Positions 1 through 14,568 of a stretch of DNA of 64,000 nucleotides are shown one piece after another. The notes under the pieces were generated by a model. That model did no database searches, had not been told where the DNA came from, and saw only the letters and a list, made by a program, of their open reading frames with translations. A program made the translations under genes and the position numbers. The stretch is from Paracamarosporium sp. OC-R06-R3 (lineage: Eukaryota > Ascomycota > Dothideomycetes > Pleosporales > Didymosphaeriaceae). Each line of letters opens with the position of its first letter. Position 1 is the first letter of the stretch. Where the stretch lies: NCBI GenBank assembly GCA_019828545.1, contig JACVRA010000154.1:62001-126000 (forward strand). Direction: 5' to 3'.

Positions 1-2
1 CC

Positions 3-215
3 TTCACCGATAGACTGTTTTCGACAAGGCTTGGTATCGACGTTGGCATCGATGAATGTGACCAGAAGGGACAATGCTCGGGCATCTTGGCACCCGTCGA
101 CCGGCCTGCACGTGTCGTGAAGGACTGGAAAGGCAAATGGGAGGCAATGGCGTCGTGCGACACGAACCAAGAGGCATTGCACATTGACGGAATTCCGTGT
201 GCTTGGTGGCGCTGA
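3..215 (+). CDS. Possible 3' end of a gene cut by the left edge
   Basis: An open frame enters from the left edge and reads 70 codons to a TGA at 213-215. The peptide has a mixed, protein-like composition with several Cys and Trp (it ends CAWWR) and is not low complexity like the shadows around it. I do not recognise the family. It could be the last exon of a gene lying to the left, or a chance open frame in GC-balanced DNA. Nothing in the window supports it further. Confidence 0.25.
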   Translation, partial: FTDRLFSTRLGIDVGIDECDQKGQCSGILAPVDRPARVVKDWKGKWEAMASCDTNQEALHIDGIPCAWWR

Positions 216-3200
216 GGATCGCGGGGCCAAATGGGCATTCCCCATGACCGCCCCTTCAGCTTCTAGAATCTCAGCTTCTCCATCGGAGGCTTGCCTCTCC
301 GAATGGAACGCCATCAGACAGATATGCACACATCTCTAAGCACCGTTTCAAATCACGACGCGCTCCTCCGCCCACACAAAGAAAGTCTCCGTGGTTCAGG
401 CGACCCATTCCCTCCACCGCCCCCCCTCGACGCCGAGCTAATTCTGCTTTTAAATCAACCTTGTACTCAAATAACACCAAGCTATTTTCCCTTCATGACC
501 AATCTTCGTTCCGCACTCGTGAACACCCAAGAGCTGCCCATCTCTCGGCGCACACATCCGCGCACACTTCATTCCGGACCGGATCTAGGAGGTTCTTGCT
601 ATACGAGGACAGGATAGCGCATCCTTTGCGCTAAAGTGAACCCTCGCTCGTACGTACCCTGCGCTGCTTCACCCTCACCGTTGGGTCAGTCCTGCTTGCT
701 CGCCATTTCGTCTGACTTGCTCGCTTGCGTGGCAGACCCTCGCCAGGCGGCCTTCGCTCAGGAGCAAAAGGCGTGAGTGATCGCCAGTGCAGTGTGCCTG
801 TCGGTCCCCCCAGCGCACGATGGCATTCCACTTGCGACGTAGCGTACCGTATCTCGCAGGGCCTGTATGGCTCGCGATGGATTTGGAAGCAGCACAGCGC
901 AGCGATCCTAAACGTGGAACATGGCGATTTGGCCCGCCTCACCGCCCGCCCATGCACGCTGGTCTAAAGTAGCTTGTCGCCAACGGCTGGTGGGCGTGAG
1001 GGCTGAACGAAGGCCAAGCGCCGTCTTGCTTCGCACTCGGAAGCCAGCTACTGAGTACATGCCAACTATCGACACTCCGTTCGGCTATGCTGGCTATTCG
1101 CAGCATAGCCGGCTCGCTGCCTACTACCTCCCTACGGTAGCAAACGCGACGCCATGTCACAGTGCAACCAAGTCTTCGGGCGCACTCTGGCATACGCGGG
1201 TGAGGCATGGGCTCGCACCCTCGCATCCTTCCCAAAGCAGCTAATAATTCGCGAAATTCGCATTTCGAGCGGTCGTACGCTAGGGCGGCCTAGTGCGCAA
1301 GGCGCGCTCGACAGGTCAAGACTTCGCGAGAGGATGCGGCTGCGCTGGCTGGCGTGGGGCTGAATTGCACCGACGGCCTGGCTGGCCTGGCTGGCCGGAT
1401 GTCGCTCGCTCGCTGTGCAGCTCCACCGCACCGCACGGTACGGTATGTTATGGTATGGTATGGTATTGTGCCGTTTTGCACGGGACTGGGCTGGCCTCCC
1501 TCAGCACGGCACAGCGTCATCGCATCCCTGGCCCTCGTACTCGCCCACGACGGCGCTCCCCGCCCAGCCCATCCCATCCCATCCCATCCCATTCCGTCCC
1601 GTCTCATCGTGAGTCGCGCCGGGTCGAAAACTCGCGCTTTGCCCCGGCCGGCCCGCCGATCACATCCCTCTCCTCTGCTCTGCTCTCCTCTCTCCCCTCA
1701 GCTCCCCCCGGGGATAATTCTTTCGTCCGCCGGCCGCGTAGTCTGCCCGTGACCGAGTGTGCGTGCGGCTTGGCTAATTGCCGTTTTGTATGCTTTTGCT
1801 TGCGCGTCGGAGCCGCGTGGGTGATCGGCGGGGGGGCTTTGCTTGGGGTAGGCTTGCGAGCGGTGCGAGACGTGTGTGATAGGAGTGTTCGCATCTGCGT
1901 GTTAGGGTAGTAGCGTCGCGTCTCGACTTAGATGCACGGGATAGATAGGCATAGGTTTGGGGTTATTGCAGGGTGTGCGTGTGCTCGTGGGTCGGGGGTC
2001 GGGGGTCGGGGGGTTGTAGGGCCGGTGTTTGGTCCCGTGCGTGGTGTGTGGCGTTTGTGGTGTTTGAGGTGGAGGGGAAGGGTGGGGTGGAGGTGTATTG
2101 GTAAGAGAGATGGTGTGAGTAGAAGATGTAGACTGGATGGTGAGTGAGTATGTGGCTATAGGAATAGATAGATTATCATGACATGTGAAAGGGGTATCAA
2201 GTGAACGATTACCAAAGCAGAGGGTGGTGAAGTGTGTCTTGAACCATGGAGATAGATGCAGCGATGATCCATGAACAGACAGAAAAGCACATATTGCAAA
2301 ATAAAACACATTTCTCTACAACCAGAACACATTTGAATTAATTCACAAGATATCGTACTAGATAGCCCTCATAGCAGCAGTGACTAAGAAAGCACCAAGT
2401 ACCCTCTTCTGTACCTTCGTTTGCATCGCCGCACGCATAACGCGGTTGCTCGTGTGTTGAATCTTCAATCAATTCACTTGTTTCAATCGTTCTTTTTGTT
2501 TTGTTGTATCTCGCTATGTGATAGTCATACTTTCGACTGTTGATATTGATGATGGAGTGGAATGGAATGTCTGGGGTATATTGTTACTATGTGATATTAT
2601 ATATCTTGTAAACTGCTCAAATAGAACCGTGCACGTTTCCTGAACTGCTATATTGTATAAGTATAGACTCCTTCTCACATTAATGTACACTCTCTCCCCA
2701 TTCACACGGCTCACTGTTCACACTTCGACACATCTCTTTCCACTCCCCACCAATCTTTTTAAAAGAAGAACAACCGTCTCCTTAAGATACTCACTATCAT
2801 CGCCCTTCCTCCCATACCTCATTCATAAATTCACTAAGAAAACCATCGATTCTTGCAAATAAACTCCAAACTCCCGTCTTCTGGGTTCTTTTCGTTCCGG
2901 GGATATATTTACGTGATATGTATGCAGAGTTCAAGGAAGTTGATGATGTTGTATTATTTCGTGGCATATGACATTCATCAACAATACGGCTTAATATTAC
3001 AAACGGATACATAAATAAATATATGGTTGTTGTTTCTGGCAAACGTTCGGCGTAGGCCCGAGTACAAAAGTAATACAGAAAAAAGGTTACTCTTCTGGGA
3101 AATGATTAGGTATACGACATTGTGTTTGCTCCTAGGACATACGCATGTACGTGTACTATATTGGATTCACTGTGAAGGAAGTTGCTTAGAGATTTATGTA

Positions 3201-4346
3201 GTGTGCGAGGATGGAGGGAATGTTTTGCTCGTGGTTGATATGTTGGATTTAGGATATAGGGTATTAGATACGGAATAACATTATAAGTCATGCGCTGCGT
3301 TGTAAATGTTTTGCATCATTCTTGATTTATGTGATTAGAAGGGGGAAAGGTGTGGGGAGCACGTACAGTGCACGCACGCTTCTTCGATGTTGCTATACCA
3401 TCTGGTTATTTTATCAGGGGAGAAGACACGATGTGAGATGAGAGGTATTTTTTGCATACATCCGGGGGTACGATGTGTGTATGACCTTGTTGAGTATACT
3501 GTTGAGTGGGTGCTTGCTTGCTTGGTCAAGAAGAGCCTGCCGTGAGTCGGAATTGTGGTTAGGCCTCCACAACCATTGGCTGATAACCAAAGCATGACGG
3601 AGTGTTGAAGAAATAGACGTATCCATGATTTGGGGATCAGCTAGAGATTGAGGTTCGCTAACCCCTGGGAGAAACTGAGTTCGTGATACGGTATGTTGAT
3701 AGCGCACATTAATGACGTATCTACAAACAAGCCAGTCCCCCTACACCATGTTATAAAGAAACTTGATTGATTGGCTGGAGAGCGAGGTGAAATCCATAAC
3801 CGGTTAACATCACTACTAATTGAGCTTCCGGTGAGTCTTTAGCGTTGGCCTTGGCTTCCATGTGCATACATGCATCTCAGCCTCGCGATACATTCGATCA
3901 ATTGTCGAATTGCCACTTAGCTGCTGTAGCCTAGATAATTGACCCCATACACCAACGATGCTTTACTACTTTGAGTCTTTCGGTGCGGGACTATTGGCAG
4001 CAGCCTAAATTTTAGATTAAAACGAATATGTCAAATTTCTGGAGGAGAAGGCAAAAGTTGTAGCTGTACCGCATTGTGACAAGGCTGCCGACATGTTTAT
4101 ATGGTCCTTATTGGGATCATCCAGTGCATTCAATATATGAATTGTGTGTTGTACGAAAACAAAAAGTGTCCACGTGCATGAACTGGACCCTCGGCTGCCT
4201 TTGGGATCTAATACTTGCGACTCACTCTACTCGTTTTTTGGTCACAAAATTGGAAAACAGACAAATCCTACATCCGCTATTTGACTCACGTTGGCGGTTT
4301 TTGGACAGACTTTTTGCTGCTACACTTGCCGATTTTAAGCAATATA
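216..4346. other. Intergenic, GC-rich then AT-rich, no supported gene
   Basis: From about 640 to 1900 the DNA is GC-rich and full of short near-repeats: GGTAT-type pentamers at 1438-1470, CCCAT pentamers at 1567-1592, CTGGC units around 1378-1395. Open frames there lack ATG starts or are built of these repeats. From about 2150 to 4300 the DNA becomes AT-rich, with only short frames broken by stops. I see no splice-consistent coding region in either part. The right end is the promoter side of the HET gene that starts at 4347. Confidence 0.6.
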
Positions 4347-6299
4347 ATGCGTTCGATTTACCATGAAGGTTTCTTCCTTCACGTCTCCACAAAGGCGTCA
4401 ACCCATTTCCAACATAGTCCGCTCAAAGATCCTTCAAAGGAAATTCGACTTCTAAACATATCCCCGGGCACTGGTACCATTGAACTTAGCATTCAGCACT
4501 ACAGTTTCGAGGACTGCCCCAACTACGTCGCCCTCTCATATGAATGGGGGGTTGAAAATCCGTTCACAGACGTGCAAGTGCAACTCAATGGAGAGCTTTT
4601 CAAGGTTCGGGAAAACCTAGGGGCCGCATTGGAAGCCCTTCGACGACTGCAATTGAAGGGAGGAGTATTCGATACAGCAACACCAAAATTCTGGATAGAT
4701 GCGGTGTGCATCAATCAAATGGACTCCAGCGAAGATGTCGAAAAAAACCACCAAGTAGGCTTGATGGGACGCCTGTATCGCCGAGCATCTCAAACTATAG
4801 CATGGCTGGGACCTGCAAGCCGGTTAATGGACAGGGCAATGCGTCTCTTACACAAAAAATCTTCACGATGGAAGAATTCCGGACCCTTATCGTACACAGA
4901 TCTGAGAGATGTGGCGTTCAAAACATTGTGCGAGCGATCATATTTTGAGCGCGTTTGGATTGTGCAGGAAGTCATTTTATCTCGCAACCTCCATCTCCTC
5001 TGCGGAAATATGACTTGCTCATGGAATGAATTCGTCAGGGTCTGGTTGTTGAAACATTGCCGCACTGATAGCTGGATAGAATCTCGACAGCTTATCCAAT
5101 CGCTTGTAAACGCCAAAGGAAAAGTTGGACGCTATCAGCCTGAGGCACCTTCGTCTCTCTTAATCATGAACTGTATGACGGACGTTTCGCAAATGAGGAC
5201 TTGCTCAGTTTTTCATGACAGAGTGTATGCCTTTCTAGGGCTTTTTCCAGAGGGTCCGAGACCACTCACTGACTTCGAGGCGAACTATCGCCTCGAACAC
5301 GAGCAGTTGATTATTAGATTTGCGACGTTCGTCATTAGAGGCAACGATGATGCTAAATACATATTTTGGTACCTGAATGAGATGTTCAAACAAACTATCT
5401 CAAAAGAGTTACGAGGAAGAATCGGATGGTACGCGAACATTAGTGAAGCTCTGCACAACTTGAGCATTCACGTAGTGGGGGGCTTTGAGAGGATTGGTTC
5501 TATGTCTTCGGATGTAGAATATTCTTTACTTTTTTATATGATATACTGGATTATTGGTGGTTTCGGCGTTGATTTGTTTGCGGATATGGGAGGAGGTGGG
5601 TCTTATGCATACCGAATTAGCAAGCTAACATGTACACTCGTTCCTAGCATCCCACGGTACGGATCCGTGTTTGTCCTTGTCTGGAGTTACTGTCTTGGTA
5701 TGCGCTCATTTCATATCGAATCGCGGCATGAGCCCGGACACCCTTTCGCCGCACCCGACCACTACGCAATGACAAGGAAGGAATCTATAGAATGCAAAGC
5801 TTTGCTGAAGAAACTCGACAAAAACTTTCAATTACTGCTGGACATGCGACAAAAAGTTGCCGAAATAGAAAGCGTAGCATTGTCAGATCTTGAAACCACA
5901 AGGGCAACACCTCTGCCCGCGACTGTAGAGCGCATGCTTTTTGCCTGTCTACTGGGTCGTCTTTTCCTGAAAGAGTTTCGCGAGCAACAGCACTGGCCAG
6001 AGCGAAATTCAAGAATAAAAGGGATTCTGAGTAATGATGATCCAAGAAGCACAGATCTTGATAGCTTCATCTCAGCCTCGCTGTTTAGACATTATCGCAT
6101 GGAAATCGTGGAGCAGCTCAAAAATGAGAACTCCAAGCGACGCAAACGTAGTTCACCTATCCAGTCAATTGAGTTCGTTGAGAAATTGGAAGATCATGGG
6201 AGTGGTACCTCAACGCAAAGAACATGGGTGGCTTTGCTTTTCAGAAATGCGCAGGAGCCAGAGATTAGAGATTCCGAGGGGAAACGCAATCGGAAATAA
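4347..6299 (+). CDS. HET-domain (heterokaryon incompatibility) protein
   Basis: Single-exon frame of 650 residues from ATG 4347 to TAA. The frame is open further upstream, but 4347 is the ATG that best precedes the conserved start. The HET domain spans roughly residues 60-215: YVALSYEWG at 60-68, then the WIDAVCINQ block, and an MGRLYRRA...AWLG block. HET domains in ascomycetes trigger cell death after fusion of genetically unlike hyphae; the function of this member is unknown. After the domain come about 435 residues without a recognisable partner, including a hydrophobic stretch (LLFYMIYWIIGG, about residue 393) that might be a membrane segment, and a basic tail. No NACHT, NB-ARC or ankyrin repeats follow. 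It stands alone between long gene-free stretches, typical of accessory HET genes. Confidence 0.85.
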   Translation: MRSIYHEGFFLHVSTKASTHFQHSPLKDPSKEIRLLNISPGTGTIELSIQHYSFEDCPNYVALSYEWGVENPFTDVQVQLNGELFKVRENLGAALEALRRLQLKGGVFDTATPKFWIDAVCINQMDSSEDVEKNHQVGLMGRLYRRASQTIAWLGPASRLMDRAMRLLHKKSSRWKNSGPLSYTDLRDVAFKTLCERSYFERVWIVQEVILSRNLHLLCGNMTCSWNEFVRVWLLKHCRTDSWIESRQLIQSLVNAKGKVGRYQPEAPSSLLIMNCMTDVSQMRTCSVFHDRVYAFLGLFPEGPRPLTDFEANYRLEHEQLIIRFATFVIRGNDDAKYIFWYLNEMFKQTISKELRGRIGWYANISEALHNLSIHVVGGFERIGSMSSDVEYSLLFYMIYWIIGGFGVDLFADMGGGGSYAYRISKLTCTLVPSIPRYGSVFVLVWSYCLGMRSFHIESRHEPGHPFAAPDHYAMTRKESIECKALLKKLDKNFQLLLDMRQKVAEIESVALSDLETTRATPLPATVERMLFACLLGRLFLKEFREQQHWPERNSRIKGILSNDDPRSTDLDSFISASLFRHYRMEIVEQLKNENSKRRKRSSPIQSIEFVEKLEDHGSGTSTQRTWVALLFRNAQEPEIRDSEGKRNRK

Positions 6300-9952
<3,653 letters not shown>

Positions 9953-10887
9953 ATTTCTTGCTATGTTTCCACAGTTCAACACGACGTCATGAGTTGGGAT
10001 GATACCATTTCAAAAGTTTTTGCCTCAACGGCATCATTGTTTAGATTTAGGTTGGGTTTGGGCGGTACTGGCGTTACTAATTGTCATGCATGCATATCAT
10101 CCGCTTGGCCTTTCAACCTGGCCAGTAATCCCGCGGTGAAGAATACTGTATGAGTGGTGTGAGGAAAACAGGAGAACAGGTAGATAGAAACTGGGTGGCT
10201 CGTAGTGAAGAGCGAGTACCGACCTACCTGCCCATCGTCCGTACACAGATGGGATCAAGCAATACAGATATGTGGGTTCTACACCCACATGCTGCAACAC
10301 GACGTTCTCTTGTCCGTTACTATGCTCGTTTCTTTCTGACACAGTGACGCTACGTCCGTGAACAATAAAGTCTAAATCATCGCACAGAGCCTCACGCATG
10401 CACGACTCCCCCTCGCATCTCTACACTCCCACCGTACCACGCCAATCTACAACCCGCCCCACACACATACGTATCCCACGTCCTCACGCACACACCCTCA
10501 CTTCGTACCTACCACAATGTCACCCCCTCCTCAACACTCGGTCTTCAACACCTCCTTACCTGCCCCCACGCCCAGTGACACCACATCCACTAGCATGCAT
10601 GCAAATGCACATGTACCTGCAAACGCAAGTAAACACAAGCCCAACCACTACATCTGCACCTCCCCACTGACAGGCTCATCGCACAGCATCCATTGTTTCT
10701 CGACATGCTGGCTAGAAGAGAACCAGCGTCATGGAAGGTAAGCATAGCACACTGTTCTCCTTGCCTTGCTGCCCTCACGTCTACGTCTACGTCCACGTCT
10801 GCGTCTACGTCTACGTCTACGTCTACGGTGATACTACATCTACTAGATAGATACACGCATGTATGCAAATGCAAATGCAAATATATC

Positions 10888-10919
<32 letters not shown>

Positions 10920-12313
10920 TAAGGTTTAGTTCAAGTCCCACGCAAACATACAAAACGCGTCGTTTCGTTGACACTGCACCGTAGCATGACATGACGCGCT
11001 GCGATCTAGGCAAAGTATATCCAGCATAGCATAGCATAGCATAGCATAGTAAGCACACTGCAGGAGGAGATACAAGCCGTGTATGTCAGACCATGTCATA
11101 TCACGTCACGATATCAAGCCAAACAACTAACACGAAACGAAACGAAACGAAACGAAACGAAACGGCTGAGATGAAACAAAACGAAACAATACAGTGCGTT
11201 CGTACCACACAGCACACCGCACCGCATATATACACAGCACAGCATGAACCGCGTATGCACGGCTGAAACGCATCCTTCGTGCACATCGCTGCGCTGCGCT
11301 GTACCTCGCTTTGCTGCTCTGACACTGACACCTGCCGCGATACGTTGCGGGCGTGGGTGCGTGCGTGCATGCATGCATCGGTCAGATACGGGTAGGGGTA
11401 CATACTCCATGCAAACTATGTACGTCGTGTGCACCTTGCTTTACACCGCCTTGCCTTGCATCGCCTCGCATGACATCGCGTCGCGTCGCGGTGCATCGAG
11501 CGGAGTAACGCCGTGTGTCGTGCTGTTGTTGAGTTGGACAGGCCATGCATGACAGACGGAGACGGAGGAGCGAGGCGACAAGGAGAGCAACAGCAACAGT
11601 GACGATGTACCTCCCCACTTGGATAGATAGATAGCTATGTGTTGCCATGTCGCGAGTACTGTACTATAGTAGATGGATCTCGAGTCTGAGCGAGGCAATG
11701 TAAAGCAGGGAGTCTGGGTCGACGTAAGCGTGAGCGTGAGCGTGGGCAGGTCAGGTCAGGTCTTGCGGACATGGACTGGATGGGAGTAAAGCAAAGTAGA
11801 TATCGATCGATAGACACCACACCACACAAAAAAGCCACCCAAGTTCAAATTACCATCCCATTACTACCAACCTACTCTACACCCCACCCCACCCATATAT
11901 ACGCATACCCACTCCCACCCTCCCTCCCAACAACAACCCCCCTCCCCACCAGCCTCAAAAACCAGCACCTAGAATCCCCCTCCCTCCTCAAAATGGTATC
12001 AACATTCCAACAAACCCGCTAGCACGGGCATGAATATCCCGCAGCGCAATCTACCCGACAGAGCCAATCTTTACTTTCTTGCTTTGCTTGCTTGGTATCA
12101 CCCAATCAATCAACGCACCGAGGAACGAACGAACGAGTAAAAAAACAGACCGCTAACCGGAAAAGCCTGCTTTTTAAAAAAACAAAAGTCAAAATACGTG
12201 TAAATGAGATAAGGGGGGAGAAAGGGATCCGTAGTCGTGGAGAAAATGCGCGCACGACCGGAGTAGCTAGACAAAAGGAAGAAAAATGCATGTATGCTCG
12301 AGTCGGGAGGATA
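9953..12313. other. Intergenic, dominated by short tandem repeats
   Basis: Convergent region between the AdoHcy hydrolase gene and the minus-strand WHI2-like gene. The first few hundred bases hold the hydrolase 3' untranslated region. From about 10.4 to 11.7 kb the DNA is a patchwork of tri- to hexanucleotide repeats (listed separately). Open frames inside encode repeat translations and are not called. Confidence 0.65.
10778..11164. repeat. Cluster of microsatellite-like tandem repeats
   Basis: Four different short tandem repeats lie within 390 bases: ACGTCT hexamers at about 10778-10827 (about eight copies with two substitutions), CGCAGA hexamers at 10888-10919 (about five copies), GCATA pentamers at 11023-11049 (about five copies) and CGAAA pentamers at 11131-11164 (about six to seven copies). 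AAATGC triplet-like units precede the second. Smaller runs continue to about 11.64 kb (GATA units at 11622-11633). The diversity of unit types argues for local replication slippage, not one expanded element. Confidence 0.85.
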
Positions 12314-13906
12314 TCAGCGTAGACCAATGACGCTCTGTGGGCACTAGTTAGCTTTCCTTCCCATCTAACCAACCAGTCGAGAACGAGCACATACCATTTC
12401 AAGCGTCCACACTCTCCTGATCCACACCTTGAGCTTGCCCTCGACACCCCTGACATTATCGAGCTCCACGCCCTCCCACCAGCATCGCCGCGCCGGCTTT
12501 CTCCAGAAGAGGAGCAGCTTCTGCGCCATACCTACTGCGTTGCTGTTGGCGAGGTCGTTGCCCTTGATGTCGGTGCGCAGACGCGCCAACGCAATGCTGC
12601 AGATGACGGCCTTATTCGGCTCCCCGGCTCGGTGACCCCATCGGTCATCGTGGTTAAAGCCGCTGCAAGGAATTTAGCAATACGTTTCTTTGAAAGAGAT
12701 ACAGCACTAACCCTGCGGTCAACATCTCAATCAAATGCTGCTCCGTCGTTCCCGGTTCCTCGCTCTTTCGCAGGCCCGAGAAGATGCCGTCCTGCTTGAG
12801 AAGGGCCTCGCCGGCCGCTCGCTTTACGTCGATCATCTCAGGCTGAGAAATGTCGCGGTGGGGCGGGATCACGTAGAAGTCTAGGTCTTCTCGGAGCACG
12901 ATGATGCCGGCACGGTCCTGCAGCATGTCTCGTGCGGAACCGTGCATGGGCTCGATGGCGTGAGCCTCGGTCGGGTGCTCTGGGACGGCAGAAGGAGAAG
13001 GGGGCGAGGCGGGGATGGTTTGGGCTATAGTTCGAAAGAACTCCAGCATGTATTGGAGTGAATTGGGATCGTACTGAGAAGCGTAGAGATTGTCAGATAA
13101 GTATAATGCGGGGTTGGAGAGATGGTAACGGATCGCTTGAACGGAGTTGAAGCGGACGTTGGGAGGAGAAGAGAAATCAGGGGCACCAACATCGACGGGG
13201 TATACATCACCGTCGTGATACTGATTCATGTGTCCATCGGGAAGAAGCCCATTAGGAAAGAGAGAAAGAAGAACGAATTCTGGGAGCGTCAGGAGCTCGT
13301 CGCGAGAGAGCGTGAACCGCGAACCCCTGAAGGCGGTCAGCGCCGAAGTAATTCATGGCCATCGTTTACCTACCTCAGCTCCAGCGTGATGTTCTCATCG
13401 GATCCGCCAAGCGTGTTTATTGGTGGACCGCCGCTCTGCTGCGACACTTGTGTGATGATACTTGCGGGGCCTCCTGCAGACGCCATGACGTATGTGAACG
13501 ATTCGAGCGGACTGTATCCTTCGCTGTACGGTGGCGGCGGTTCGCCGTCGTCGATATCCTTGCTGCTGGACCCGTCTTTGGTGTCGCGTGGGAGCGCGGC
13601 CTTGGTCTCGGCAGAAGCGGTTGCGGAGGACGAAGATTCAGTGAAGGGCGGGGCAGGAGTGAAGGCTGGCGGTGAATCGTTGTCGTCGTCTTCACTGGCC
13701 TTGTTGAGGTCCTGGTCGCTGTGCTCTGGAGGAAAGTATAGGGGAGGCGGGCACGGGGATTCGCCGGCGGTTGCGAGAGCGTCCGGGTCTTCAGCGTGGG
13801 CTGTGACGGTGTAGGGGGGACGCGAGTCGCTGCTATCGCAGGAATGGTGAGGCAAAGGAGTGACTACGGACAAGCCGTTGGTATCGAAAGCTTGCGTATG
13901 CGACAA
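12314..13906 (-). CDS. WHI2-like protein with KCTD-type BTB domain
   Basis: Minus-strand gene; visible exons 13374-13906, 12712-13326, 12395-12662 and 12314-12334, joined by introns of 47, 49 and 60 bp. Phases agree at every junction, giving about 478 residues as drawn. After an acidic, Pro/Ser-rich N-terminal region comes a conserved block (SPLESFTYVMASAGG, then NTLGGSDENITLELR, spliced to GSRFTLSRDELLTLPE and LFPNG), then LREDLDFYVIPP and a C-terminal RRVWTLEM spliced to a 21-bp last exon coding SVIGLR. This matches fungal WHI2-type BTB proteins; yeast Whi2 acts with Psr phosphatases to restrain TORC1 under stress. Family from memory, function here inferred. The 5' end is unresolved: the frame is open to 13951 without an ATG, so a further upstream exon is likely, or translation starts at the internal Met before ASAGG. 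Confidence 0.75.
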
Positions 13907-14568
13907 GGTGCCGGTTGCGTTGTGTACTTGGTGGGAGTGGCTGGGCGGACCTCAAAGGGCAACACTCTGGCCGTGCAGGGAAACGGTGTGGACGCGCAGT
14001 CGAGATCACAGGCAAGCTAGAAGCATTGGAAGCGGCAGCGTGCAGCGTCGGGAGCGGTGCAGGCGAATGCAATGCGAGGTGAGTTAATGTGATGAGGTCG
14101 AGTGCGGTGAATCTTGGAAGGTGCCAAGCTCTGGGGCTAGCGCACGTCCCGTGGCGCTTGCCGCCCGTGGTCCATTATCTGATGGAAGCGACCCGTCGTC
14201 AGACAATGCCCATCACCCCCACACATGATGCTGCTGGAGCCCGAATCTGGGAACCACATCCTTGAGACCGTCCTATGCACATGACGAATCGCATCCTGGG
14301 GTCGCGCATCCTGACCGCTTGCGGTGAAACTGCGTCACTGCCTAGGCTGGGAAAAGCAGCTTTCCGCAGTGCATCATATACGTGAAAGCAAACAACACTT
14401 GAAGATCGGGGCTAGTGATGAGGCACTTATGTGCGTGATGATTCCCGGCCTGACCTCGTTGCAGCCGTTTCAACGGGTGCCGCGGGTGACTGGCGAGACA
14501 CATGCGCTTATCGTGAGTACAGTACCCAACAGATCTATAGTACCTTGCTTCTACCTATCGCGTCTCGC
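13907..14568. other. Gap between WHI2-like and GCN20 genes
   Basis: Contains the unresolved 5' end of the WHI2-like gene and the 3' flank of the GCN20 gene, both transcribed leftward. One possible first exon for the WHI2-like gene is 14010-14026 (ATG plus 14 bases, in phase with an acceptor at 13941), but its donor GTGATC is poor. No other feature was seen. Confidence 0.4.

Noticed and set aside
1293..1910. 205-codon frame in the GC-rich left block
   Set aside because: No usable ATG context, runs through CCCAT repeats, and no protein-like pattern; overlapped by equally long frames in other phases.
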